From NCBI RefSeq assembly GCF_036227325.1, contig NZ_CP109467.1, forward strand, positions 8,866,001 to 8,930,000: a stretch of DNA of 64,000 nt, read 5' to 3'. Of the stretch, positions 45,246 to 53,509 are shown piece by piece. Below the pieces are notes generated by a model. It did not search any database. It had not been told where the DNA came from and saw only the letters and a program-made list of their open reading frames with translations. Each line of letters starts with the position of its first letter. Position 1 is the stretch's first letter. The position numbers and the translations under genes are program-made. Source of the DNA: Streptomyces sp. NBC_01465. Lineage in GTDB: Bacteria; Actinomycetota; Actinomycetes; Streptomycetales; Streptomycetaceae.

Positions 45246-46043
45246 TCACCCGGTCTTGCGGGCTACGCCGCCGAAGAACCCGATCTCGCCGGATCGCTCC
45301 GGCGGCGGCGCTTCGGGGCGCCAGAACGGGACTTGGGCTAGGCCCGGCTCGATCAGTTCGAAGCCGTCAAAGAGGTGCTCGACTTCGGCGCGGGAGCGCA
45401 AGTTCAGCGTGGCGGTGGCCTTGTTGTAGATGGCCTGCGCGGCGCTGCGATCAGCAAAATCACCGGTGGCGTGCGAGAGCACCAAGAAGCTGCCGGCTGG
45501 CAGGGCGTCTCGCAGGGTGGCAACGATCTGTTCGGGCTTCTCTGCGTCGGTGAGGAAGTGGAGAACGGCGACGAGAAGTAGGGCGACCGGCTGATCGAAG
45601 TCAATGACCCGGCGGACGTCTGGGTGCTCCACGATGGCCTGCGGGTTGCGCAGATCGCCGAGCACGATGCTGGTCGCGCCGGAGCTGCTGAGCAGCGCGT
45701 CGGCGTGTGTCTTCACGATCGGATCGTTGTCGACGTACGCGACGCGCACGTCGGGGGCCACCTGCTGAGCGGTCTCGTGCACGTTCGGTGCGGTGGGCAG
45801 GCCGGTGCCGATGTCGAGGATCTGGCGGATGCCACTGCCGACGACGCAGCGGACAGCGCGCTGCAGAAAGGCGCGGTTGGCCTGTAGGCCGATCCGTACC
45901 TCGGGTGCGGCGGCGGCCAGTTCGGCGGCAGCCTTCTGGTCCACCTCGTAGTTGTCCTTGCCGCCCAGCAAGTAGTCGTAGATCCGGGCAGGGTGCGGCC
46001 TACTGGTGTCTATGTTCTCGGCGCGGAAGCCGTCCTGTCTCAA
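45246..46043 (-). CDS. SAM-dependent methyltransferase, Methyltransf_19 (DUF574) family
   Basis: 265 residues. It starts with the family hallmark SRPHPARIYDYLLGGKDNYE, then RQILDIGTGLPTAPNVHETA (SAM motif I), VRVAYVDNDPIVKTHADAL and FDQPVALLLVAVLHFL. A large actinobacterial family; the substrate is unknown. Convergent with the kinase gene, 104 bp apart. Confidence 0.9.
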   Translation of the reverse strand: MRQDGFRAENIDTSRPHPARIYDYLLGGKDNYEVDQKAAAELAAAAPEVRIGLQANRAFLQRAVRCVVGSGIRQILDIGTGLPTAPNVHETAQQVAPDVRVAYVDNDPIVKTHADALLSSSGATSIVLGDLRNPQAIVEHPDVRRVIDFDQPVALLLVAVLHFLTDAEKPEQIVATLRDALPAGSFLVLSHATGDFADRSAAQAIYNKATATLNLRSRAEVEHLFDGFELIEPGLAQVPFWRPEAPPPERSGEIGFFGGVARKTG

Positions 46044-46156
46044 CGTTGCTCCTCTCGACGGCCGCCTCGGCCTGTTGCGCGTGAGCGGCTGAGGTCAGCG
46101 TGCCATATCAACTGCCGTGCTCATGACTGGAGTTAGCTTCAGTCTGCGGCGCAGTC

Positions 46157-46330
46157 ATGGCCACCGCGACCAGCAGCACCAACCAGGGATGGGATCTGGC
46201 CTTCATCACCAACCACCTCGGCCCGTTCGCCTTCTCCCAGGCCCTGATCCCGCACCTGCCCGACGGCACGAACGTCGTCTTCACCTGCTCGGCAGTCGAA
46301 GACCCCGAGAGGCCGGACAGAGCGGCTGCG
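46157..46330 (+). pseudogene. short-chain dehydrogenase scrap
   Basis: Reads WDLAFITNHLGPFAFSQALI then PHLPDGTNVVFTCSAVEDPE, the NxxG/F-T-x-x-L core of SDR proteins around the catalytic Ser. No Rossmann Gly-rich start and no YxxxK. Confidence 0.5.
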
Positions 46331-46525
46331 GTGCTGCTCAGTGGGTAGCGGGCGGCGTTAGTTCGGCCTTCTGCCTGAAGGGCTGGCAGTAGGCCAGGTG
46401 CTATGCGGAGGCGGCCCAGGTCGCGGGCGACTGCGGTCGGGTTCGTGAAATCGGTGGCCAGGCCCGTGGCGGCGAGCATTTCGTTCAGCCCGGGGCCCGG
46501 CTGGTACAGGACGGGCAGATCGCAG
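46309..46525 (-). pseudogene. second copy of glycosyltransferase C-terminal tail
   Basis: About 217 bp closely matching 39729-39945. Encodes LPVLYQPGPGLNEMLAATGL, ATDFTNPTAVARDLGRLR, RYPLSSTAAALSGLSG in one frame. Better preserved than the first copy but without the rest of the gene. Confidence 0.65.
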
Positions 46526-46981
46526 GCTGTTAGGTCGGCGTCATGATGGTCGAGGTCTTCGACGGGATCGGCTGTGGGTGGATCAGCCACCAGGACCCCG
46601 ACCTCGCCACCGGCACACTGCCCACGGTGGACGATGCGGCGTCGTGGCCGATCTCCCACCCGAGGTGCCGCAGGGCGTTCGGGCCTCGCCCTGATGCTGT
46701 TTCTCCGGGACGAGCGCCTGGCTTGTAGGTTCCCGTTTCCGATGTCCTCCGACGCGTCGGTGACCAGCAGTGACACCGCTTGTCTCACGCGGTGTCCCCG
46801 CCAGTTCGTCTCACGCCCTGTCCTTATTCCGCACTAATGGGCGGCAAGGATGACCTGACCCGCGCCGACTCCGTTGGCTACACCTTCGACCCGCCGTCGA
46901 CAACCCAGTGGCGCCCCGGCCGTCCCACAGCTCGGTGGTTGGTAGGGGGCGGTAGGGGGCGGCCCTGGCTGCGCCGACCAT
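46526..46981. other. no convincing gene
   Basis: About 455 bp of unclear sequence upstream of the insertion sequence. A plus-strand frame (MMVEVFDGIGCGWISHQDPD) may be a relic; the family is not recognised. Confidence 0.35.
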
Positions 46982-47856
46982 TGAGCATTTTCAGCGTTGC
47001 CTCTCCAGGGTGAGGACGGCCTTGGCGACTGACGTCATGCGGTTCGGGCTGATTCGGGATCTTCGGAAGATCCGCCAGGACTTCAGCAGTGCCATGCCCC
47101 GTTCGACGGGCGCTCGGGCCGTGGCCAACGCCCGGTTGGCCGTCTGCTGTGTAGGGGACAGCTGCCCGCCGGGCGGCCGTCTGCGCCCGGTGGTGACCCA
47201 GGGGCCGGCGCCCTGGTAGGCGCGGTCGGCCAGGACAGGGACACCTTGGCGTTCGCAGATCCGGATGATCCGGTGGGTGCGGGCCGCGGTCAGGTCGTGG
47301 CACCGGCCTGGCAAGGCCGGCGAGATCCACAGCATCTGCCCGGTCGGGTCGGTCACGACCTGCACGTTCACCCCATGGCGGCGGTGCTTGTGCGAGTAGT
47401 CGGCCTTTCCGTCGCCCACGCGGTCGCACTCGGCGAGCGTCCCGTCGAGCAGTACGTACTCCGGTTCGTGCCTCCGCAGGACTTTGAGCAGTCCCGGTGC
47501 CCGGGCGGCCAGGAGGTCGATCACCGCAGTGGCGTAGGCGTGGGCGGTGCCGACCGAGATGCCGAAGCCGGCCGCGATCTGGGCCAGGGTGTCGTGCTTG
47601 CGCAGGTACACCAGAGCGACGAGCGCGCGTTGGTGCGGCGGGAGCTTGCAGCGGCGGTCACCCTCGCGGGTGACGATGAGCATCGTGACCCACTCGACCA
47701 GCGCATGAGGCAGGTCAAGTGCGGCAGGATAGGAGACCAACGAGGCACCTGCGCTGATGAGTTGAGACGTCGAACACCTCCCTCAACGGCACGGGTGCCT
47801 CGTGCGTTGCGCCCTCGCCGCCGTCACCCCATCGGTGGCCACTCTGAAAATGCTCA
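46982..47856 (-). mobile_element. IS5-family insertion sequence, copy 1, 875 bp
   Basis: Terminal inverted repeats TGAGCATTTTCAG (left) and its complement (right). All four ends in the window are bordered by ATT, so the exact boundary and any target duplication cannot be decided. Nearly identical to copy 2 at 54997-55871, same orientation. Confidence 0.88.
46991..47740 (-). CDS. IS5-family transposase
   Basis: 249 residues. N-terminal helix-turn-helix ([20 protein letters not shown]), then a DDE core: [27 protein letters not shown] and [16 protein letters not shown] supply the Asp, Asp and Glu. Differs from copy 2 by one visible residue (ALVALVYL against ALVGLVYL). Intact. Confidence 0.92.
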   Translation of the reverse strand: MVSYPAALDLPHALVEWVTMLIVTREGDRRCKLPPHQRALVALVYLRKHDTLAQIAAGFGISVGTAHAYATAVIDLLAARAPGLLKVLRRHEPEYVLLDGTLAECDRVGDGKADYSHKHRRHGVNVQVVTDPTGQMLWISPALPGRCHDLTAARTHRIIRICERQGVPVLADRAYQGAGPWVTTGRRRPPGGQLSPTQQTANRALATARAPVERGMALLKSWRIFRRSRISPNRMTSVAKAVLTLERQR

Positions 47857-47892
47857 TTGCTCAGTACCGGGTCTGACCTGCTGTTATGGCTG

Positions 47893-47934
47893 TCGGGGTG
47901 GCGGGATTTGAACCCACGACCTCTTCGTCCCGAA
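47893..47934 (-). tRNA. 3' part of a tRNA-Pro(CGG): attachment-site scar
   Basis: On the minus strand the sequence runs from the anticodon loop (ttcgggacgaagag) through a T-arm (gtgggttcaaatcccgc) to the acceptor strand caccccga. The 5' half is absent: bases before the anticodon loop do not pair with the stem. Homology starting exactly at the anticodon loop is the signature of tyrosine-integrase att sites in tRNA genes. Confidence 0.7.
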
Positions 47935-48039
47935 GCAACTTGGATGGGGGCGCTGCCTTGGGGTGGCGTGGCTCTGAGACGCGGCGATGGTCCGTGGGTG
48001 TGCGTGGGCGTCCGCCGGTGTTGTCACGCAGTTAGACAC

Positions 48040-48285
48040 TCACCCCGCTGCCCCTCGCTGCATGGTCGGTGTCCCAGAGATTTGGCGCGCCAACTCCTCG
48101 ACGACTTGGGGGACGACACGCTGAGCGTCCTCATGCTGTAGCGCTTCGACAAGTACTTGATGGACTGCCGCATACGGTTGTCCGGCATGTGAGGCGCGGG
48201 TCCGGTCAACGGCCCGCTCGATCTTCGCGAGGTGGGCTGCCACGATCGGCATTGCCTTGTCGTACTCGCTGGGGTCCGTGGCCAT
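48040..48285 (-). CDS. small hypothetical helical protein
   Basis: 81 residues from ATG 48285 (PSEYDKAMPIVAAHLAKIER; YAAVHQVLVEALQHEDAQRV). Helical and acidic, with a sensible start and codon use. Family not recognised. Alone beside the tRNA scar, so it may be a survivor of an integrated element. Confidence 0.55.
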   Translation of the reverse strand: MATDPSEYDKAMPIVAAHLAKIERAVDRTRASHAGQPYAAVHQVLVEALQHEDAQRVVPQVVEELARQISGTPTMQRGAAG

Positions 48286-48710
48286 CGGCTCAGCCGATCA
48301 GGACATGCCGATTGGGTCAAGGCCGGCAGCGGGCCATCAGCTTGGGAAGCTGGGGGCATTTGGGTGCGGATCCGTTGCTGACCTGGGCGAACGGCTGGGC
48401 TGGAGCCTCGTTGGGTCCGCAGGCTTTCACCGTGATTCCCCGCTGTTCCCCGTTCTATCTGGTGCGCTTGTGGTGCAGCCGGTGTCCAGGCGGCAAGACG
48501 TCAGATGTCACGTTCGCGTTGCGCGTTGGCAGTGGGCGTGGCTAGGTCTCAGCTCTGTAGAGCAGCTGCATCTCCGACTCTGCCTGGGGGCCCGGGTACG
48601 ACCAGGGATTTAACCAACGGTTGGGCTTCGGCGATAGCTAAGAACTCCAAAAGAAAATCTACGCGCACACCCCCGGGCGAACTTCTTTGCATTTCGCAGG
48701 TGCCAGAGTT
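48286..48710. other. no convincing gene
   Basis: About 425 bp with no supported gene. The end (48640-48710) becomes visibly AT-richer, like the regulator gene that follows. Confidence 0.4.
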
Positions 48711-49844
48711 TCAGAATGGGATTTCTTTTTCCAGTTCCAGCAGGCGATGAGCCTCGGACTTCATTCCGGCGCCGTTGAGTATGCGAGAAAAATCCGCATG
48801 CTTTCCTGTAGGTACCGCTGTCAGTAGATATTCCAACGCCCTGTGCGATTCGAGTCCCTGGATTTTCTCCTTTTTCAGGCAGTCGATCAACTTCAAGAGT
48901 CGATGCGGTCCACCCTGTGATCCTGCATGCAGGATGAGCTCTCGATCCCCCATAAAGGCTTCAGGGATAGCGCCGGCAGTCGCCAATGTTATTCTTGGCC
49001 ATGCGTGCAGCCCGATATTCTCTGCGAGTTTATCGGCGTCATCCTTCAAGGTAGCCGCGCGCAGCGCTCGCAGGACGTCGGCTAGATCTGACCTGGTTCC
49101 CCCTAGCCAGTCGCCTTTGCCGAGAATGGCGTCAACAAAATTATGCGCATACCAGAAGGTCAGCTCTCCTTCAGCCCGTCGAAGTGCCACCAGGAGCTTG
49201 GGTATCTCCGAGGGGTGCTGAGCCAGCAGGCAGGTCTGGAAGTATCGATTGCCGATATTTTCGGGACCGTCATCAGCTATCGATTCGAGGATCTTCACTA
49301 TCTGGCCAGGGGGTGCATGGGCTGCAATGTTGAGGAAACCTTGGTAATCCATATGTGCGTAGCCGAGTGCGACAACGACAGCTGGCAGCCAGGTTTCAAG
49401 GGGTTGGCCTACCCCCTGTCTTACGAGATTTAAAATATCGTCCATTCCAGCGTTGATGAGGGGCGGGATCAGTGCCTCTAGATCAGATGGGTCGCCGGGC
49501 TTTTGATCCTGAGATGCCTTATGGTCAGTCTCGCGTGGCGGTTCAACGACATTCCGCTTTTTGGGCTCATTGGGGCGCGATGCCTTTTCTTGCCAAATTT
49601 GCTCATCGGTATCTTCAGGCGGAAGCGGAGCACCGATCGAATGTGCGTACTCGGCGCAAGCTCGAACCAGAGCTAGCACCTGGACTAATTTCAGACCACT
49701 AGTTCCGGAGAGCTTATCCTGGATGGAGGCCCGACTCATCCTTCTGCCTTGGCGATCGGTGAGCTTTTCTAGTTCTCGCAGCGAGGGGTTGCCAGCCCGG
49801 ACACGCAAGCGAGCCAGCTGTTTCGCCAGAGAGTCATCAGCCAT
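48711..49844 (-). CDS. XRE-type DNA-binding protein with long helical C-terminus
   Basis: 377 residues from ATG 49844. N-terminal helix-turn-helix (LAKQLARLRVRAGNPSLREL, RMSRASIQDKLSGTS, ~5-60), a charged linker, then ~230 residues of helical repeats (LETWLPAVVVALGYAHMDYQ; FQTCLLAQHPSEIPKLLVAL; DKLAENIGLHAWPRI). Such proteins occur as orphan regulators in Streptomyces. It is AT-richer than the window average. Upstream of and divergent from the reverse-transcriptase operon; a regulatory link is possible but not shown. Confidence 0.75.
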   Translation of the reverse strand: MADDSLAKQLARLRVRAGNPSLRELEKLTDRQGRRMSRASIQDKLSGTSGLKLVQVLALVRACAEYAHSIGAPLPPEDTDEQIWQEKASRPNEPKKRNVVEPPRETDHKASQDQKPGDPSDLEALIPPLINAGMDDILNLVRQGVGQPLETWLPAVVVALGYAHMDYQGFLNIAAHAPPGQIVKILESIADDGPENIGNRYFQTCLLAQHPSEIPKLLVALRRAEGELTFWYAHNFVDAILGKGDWLGGTRSDLADVLRALRAATLKDDADKLAENIGLHAWPRITLATAGAIPEAFMGDRELILHAGSQGGPHRLLKLIDCLKKEKIQGLESHRALEYLLTAVPTGKHADFSRILNGAGMKSEAHRLLELEKEIPF

Positions 49845-50062
49845 CGTCCCGCCCCGTCTCATGGTCCATTGCTGCCGCCTGTCCAGAGTCGTCCAGCATC
49901 GGCCACAACTGTCCAGCTCAGTTCCGTTCAGACTAGGGCGTGATGAGCCGACTGTCCGGAGTTCAGCAGGAACGTCCGAGGTACTGGTGGACAGCTGCGA
50001 CGCACAGCTTCCCTTGGAGCGTGTCCCCAACAACGGGCGCGTTGTCAGACAGTGAGAGGAGC

Positions 50063-50308
50063 ATGGAATCAGTGGATGTGACCATCACGCTCTGGGTTCT
50101 GGCCGGCTCGGGCGTGGCGAGCGTGGCATTGTTCGCTGCCAAAGGCTTGCTTGATCAACTACCGGGAGTCTTCGACTCTTGGCGTGCTGCGCGACGCGCG
50201 TGGCGAGGAGACCCGCCACCAGCACTGGAGCTTCACTCCTGCCAAGGTGCCTGCACGCTGGATCACGCAGACGCTCGCCCTGTCCCGCCACGACCAGACG
50301 CCTGCTGA
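50063..50308 (+). CDS. small membrane protein, possibly frame-disrupted
   Basis: 81 residues from ATG 50063 behind GAGAGGAG. One hydrophobic segment (ITLWVLAGSGVASVALFAAK, ~8-27) then DQLPGVFDSWRAARRAWRGD. After that the sequence loses character (Cys/Pro-rich), suggesting a frameshift near 50215. Confidence 0.5.
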   Translation: MESVDVTITLWVLAGSGVASVALFAAKGLLDQLPGVFDSWRAARRAWRGDPPPALELHSCQGACTLDHADARPVPPRPDAC

Positions 50309-50848
50309 AGGTCGGGACAGCCAACACGCTTTCCAAGTCTGGTGACTGGCTACAGAGAGTGGCACAGGCCCAGTTACCTGCGTTCATCCACGTTCGGGTC
50401 TGCCGCACGATCGGGTGACTTCTGAACTGGCTTGCATTGGAAGCTCAGCGCCACGATGCATCGAACACCTTCGTCGTGACGCCCGTTTCGGGAGACCTCT
50501 CCCCGTGGGTTGCCACGGACGGCCAGGATCGAGACGCCCCCCGAGTCTGCCCGCAGCGTCCACTCGTACGGAAGGATCGAGTCTTCGGCACTCGGCCGTC
50601 AACGACAACGGATGGCGGTGGGACGAGTAGTCATCGAGACCATGGCTGCGCGGACCTGCGAGCTGGCGGATCCACAGAGGGCTGACGGGTCGGGCCCCAA
50701 CGGGGACACTCACTGAGCGAGGCAACGCGGATATCACCCATTTTCCCTTATCCCGGTGCGCTCCCTGCTGCGGTGGCTCATGCTTGTGTAGTCAGCAGCG
50801 TGGCTGGCCAGTTAGCCGCGCAGGCGTGACCGGCGAGAAGGGTACGCA
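50309..50848. other. gene-free stretch upstream of reverse transcriptase
   Basis: About 540 bp without a supported gene. A possible stem pairs ctgctg near 50765 with cagcag near 50802. Some antiphage reverse transcriptases use a noncoding RNA in this position, but I cannot demonstrate one here. Confidence 0.4.
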
Positions 50849-52345
50849 ATGAGCTCCCAGATTGATACATTTTCAGTCGCTAAGGATCTAAGTTCTGTAC
50901 AGCTAGATCGTCTACCTAATCTCATAATTGATGAATGTCTTCAGGATTGCGCAAAAGAGATATCTGCCACCGCAGATATGATTCTCTTGGGAGACTTTCA
51001 CTTGCCTTATGAAACACTCGCAATGCCGAAGAAGAAATTTGAGCCACGCCCTGTGACAGTGGCCAGCACCCCTGCGCGAGTGGCGTACGCGGCCTTGGTT
51101 AATAGCGTTAGCGATTCCTTGGGACCCAAGAGTAGGGAAGATGGGAATCTGGCGATACATAAGTCCTTTACGGTTAGGAATGAGAGTAATTATTTTGTGG
51201 ATTTCGACATTGCCTCATTCTATGAGTACATAGATCATGGCATCCTGGCCCAGCAACTTTTGACGCGCACTCTGAACTCAGAGGTCGTGGAAAAGTTCAT
51301 GCGTATTTTGAAATCCTTGACGAAAGGCGCTAGGGGCCTGCCGCAGCTTTTGTCGGCAAGCGATCACCTTTCAGATTCATACATTAGCGCACTTGAGCGC
51401 CGCCTTGTTCGTAACGGGTACTCAGTCGTCCGATATGCCGACGACTTCACCGTGGCGTGTCCCGACTGGGAGGCAGCGAATGTAATTATTGAAAGGGCCG
51501 CCGAGTACGCGCGAGATTTGGGTCTAGTTCTATCTAGCGAAAAAACCAACATCAGAAAACGCGCCACAATTATCGCTACTGAAGAATCGGAAGCGCGATT
51601 CATAAACAGGTACTCTGAAACGGCCGAGAATAAACTAGTGACACGCATATTCACTACTGGGCGCTATGGCGAATTCATAGAGGAGCTAGAAACCTTCAGT
51701 GAAAAGGAAGCCGCCGAAGGGACCATGTGGTCACTAGTCCGTGATTGGTATGAGGTTATGGAAAGGGCTGCACCGGAGGACTCGTTCCGTGTTGAGGGGC
51801 ATTTTCGAACTTTCCTCGGAGTTGCGGTCGACCGACTCCGTGGGCATGACGAGCGCATACCTGACTCAATACTCGAAGAGATTGTTTTCAAGCATCCTCT
51901 ATTTTTGGATTCAGTCTGCGAATACGTAGCAACTCGGGCGCATACGCATGAATCCCGCGAGGACCCATGGGAGAGCATGCGGATACTCTCCAACATGGGG
52001 AGGCAAAGTCCTTGGGCTAAAATCTGGATGCTCGACACAATTGCGCGCACGCACACTCGGAAAATGGATTCCTGTAATTACTCGCCCGTAATGAATTGGG
52101 TTGATGCTCAAGTAGAGGATCGCCACGAGGTTGTCCGTGCCCAGGCCGCCTGGGCAGCCAGTTGTCACGGTCGTCTATCCGAAAGTGCTCTAACGGGCGC
52201 CTACACTCACGCATCACCGTTGAGTCAGCATGCATTGGCGGCCTGTATGGGGAAGCAAGGGGGAATGGGGAATGGGATCGTCCAGGCTATTAGGCAAGAC
52301 GGCCCGTTGAATAGGAAGGCATTCGAATGGGCTCAGGGCGTGTAA
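50849..52345 (+). CDS. reverse transcriptase of the antiphage/unknown-group type
   Basis: 498 residues from ATG 50849 (GAGAAGGG upstream). RT motifs in order: motif A FVDFDIASFYEYIDH (Asp120), motif B-like GLPQLLSASDHLSDSYIS (163-180), and the catalytic motif C VVRYADDFTVA with YADD at 196-199, then LGLVLSSEKTNI (motif D/E). No intron maturase domain and no msr-msd sequence upstream. The C-terminal ~220 residues are a helical extension, as in Abi and DRT enzymes. Codons are AT-rich compared with neighbours, a sign of transfer. It overlaps the HEPN gene by 19 bp. Confidence 0.88.
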   Translation: MSSQIDTFSVAKDLSSVQLDRLPNLIIDECLQDCAKEISATADMILLGDFHLPYETLAMPKKKFEPRPVTVASTPARVAYAALVNSVSDSLGPKSREDGNLAIHKSFTVRNESNYFVDFDIASFYEYIDHGILAQQLLTRTLNSEVVEKFMRILKSLTKGARGLPQLLSASDHLSDSYISALERRLVRNGYSVVRYADDFTVACPDWEAANVIIERAAEYARDLGLVLSSEKTNIRKRATIIATEESEARFINRYSETAENKLVTRIFTTGRYGEFIEELETFSEKEAAEGTMWSLVRDWYEVMERAAPEDSFRVEGHFRTFLGVAVDRLRGHDERIPDSILEEIVFKHPLFLDSVCEYVATRAHTHESREDPWESMRILSNMGRQSPWAKIWMLDTIARTHTRKMDSCNYSPVMNWVDAQVEDRHEVVRAQAAWAASCHGRLSESALTGAYTHASPLSQHALAACMGKQGGMGNGIVQAIRQDGPLNRKAFEWAQGV

Positions 52346-52899
52346 GTTTCGATAGCCTAACAAGCTCTGGTGAGTCGTGCCTACATGACTTGGCGCGCTT
52401 GTCCACTCTGTCGGAACAGACTGCAGTGAGTCCCGAGTGGATAGTAGTAGACGCTGTGGCGGCCGTCGAGGTTCATGTTGACCGCTCCCTTGAATCCTTG
52501 ATCAACGATTCAGGGGTATCTGGCCTCCCCATTGGTGCTACCTTCCTTTCTCGCTACGGCGAGGATATGAGCAGAAGTTGGGATGCTCGATACGAATGGC
52601 TCTCTGACGGTTTCGGAGTAAAGGTAAAAGGCGCCAAGTTTCAGCAAGACTTCCACGCGGTCATTGAGTGCAGGAACGCGATCGTCCACGGGTCTGGAAA
52701 TCTAACCAAGAGGCAGCGGAGCAGCTTCGGCAAGTTCATACAATTGAGAAAGCAGATGGAATCCGTTCTAAACGTCAGGGTGCATGGGACGGAGGTATCA
52801 TTTTCGGTTGACTCGGCCCGAAATGCCCTGCGGGTGGCATCCGCGTTCGTCCAATGTTTCGACTCGGCAGTACATGGCGTAACCAACCTCGACTACTAA
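52327..52899 (+). CDS. HEPN-motif protein, probable RNase partner of the reverse transcriptase
   Basis: 190 residues, ATG 52327 inside the last codons of the reverse-transcriptase gene, so co-translated. The all-helical sequence carries the HEPN signature R-N-x3-H in VIECRNAIVHGSG (Arg116, Asn117, His121), preceded by the usual long helix (DAVAAVEVHVDRSLESLI). HEPN proteins of this kind are typically RNases that act as toxic effectors. AbiA fuses RT and HEPN in one chain; here they are separate. AT-rich like its partner. Confidence 0.75.
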   Translation: MGSGRVSFDSLTSSGESCLHDLARLSTLSEQTAVSPEWIVVDAVAAVEVHVDRSLESLINDSGVSGLPIGATFLSRYGEDMSRSWDARYEWLSDGFGVKVKGAKFQQDFHAVIECRNAIVHGSGNLTKRQRSSFGKFIQLRKQMESVLNVRVHGTEVSFSVDSARNALRVASAFVQCFDSAVHGVTNLDY

Positions 52900-52914
52900 A
52901 AGCTCGTAACAGGA

Positions 52915-53166
52915 TCATGGATGAGCCTTCTTGAGGCGCCTCCAGCAGATGAGGCTGCAGGCCAATGAGATGAAGGTGTCGTGGAGTTCGGGGCGTCGTT
53001 CCCAGCGCACGGCCAGGCGTTTGAACTGGTGGAGGAGTGCGAAGGTCTGCTCGACGACGTAGCGGAGCTTGCCCAGGCCCTTGATGTTCGGGCTGCCCTT
53101 GCGGGAGATCACCGGCATGATCCGGCGGCGCTGCAGTTCATGCCGCACGGCCTTCGAGTCGTACGC
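52915..53166 (-). pseudogene. C-terminal half of an IS5-type transposase
   Basis: Reads AYDSKAVRHELQRRRIMPVI, KLRYVVEQTFALLHQFKRLA, RRPELHDTFISLACSLICWR to a natural stop. It joins exactly to the N-terminal half at 54762-54996 (GDK followed by AYDSK) once the intervening IS110 element is removed. Confidence 0.85.
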
Positions 53167-53199
53167 CTAATAGGCACTGTGGGTTGGCCGTTGGGCCGG

Positions 53200-53460
53200 T
53201 CCTGGCAGGGGCCGGGTGAGACGTCTGGTCTGTATGCAGCGCCTGGAGCGCTTCGACAAGAGGGACGCAGACCGGCCCCTGCCGTTTCGGATTCGGTCGG
53301 CGTACCGTGCCGTGGTTCGAGCCGTCCCCAGGGCCACCTCCCGATCAGCCGGAGCCGTGGAGCTCTTCACAAGAGCGAGGACCCTGGGCTCAGCTGGGGC
53401 CACGGACGGCTGATGGGGTGGTGCGCCGACGAGCGCTTCTATTAGGTCGCCGGGTGGTCC
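53200..53460 (+). ncRNA. candidate IS110 bridge RNA (target and donor guide loops)
   Basis: Lies between the left end and the transposase start. Target-loop hairpin: stem 53206-53215 with 53272-53281 (caggggccgg/ccggcccctg) plus 53227-53232 with 53268-53273 (ggtctg/cagacc). Inside it, cgacaag (53254-53260) is complementary to the right half-target cttgtcg, and gcgcct (53239-53244) matches the left half-target with one wobble. Donor loop: atggggtg (53413-53420) equals the element's right end (54753-54760), and ctattag (53439-53445) is the complement of the left end ctaatag. A small hairpin gctctt-cac-aagagc lies between them. Confidence 0.72.
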
Positions 53461-53509
53461 CGCCTTGGCTCGACACCAAGGACGGCGAAGGGCTCGAGAG
53501 GAGCGCACG

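Noticed and set aside
46543..46730. Plus-strand frame with GCGWISHQDPDLATG
   Set aside because: Looks protein-like for about 40 residues but changes frame and has no family I can name; kept only as part of the gene-free region.
46980..47858. ATT as a 3-bp target duplication of the IS5-family element
   Set aside because: Both copies have ATT on both sides, so it may be part of the element or of a preferred target; undecidable here.
47893..47957. Complete tRNA gene on the minus strand
   Set aside because: Only the 3' part from the anticodon loop is tRNA-like; D-arm and 5' acceptor strand are absent.
50849..52345. Retron or group II intron reverse transcriptase
   Set aside because: No msr-msd inverted repeats upstream, no maturase/endonuclease domains and no intron 5'/3' structures; the helical tail and HEPN partner fit the Abi/DRT type better.
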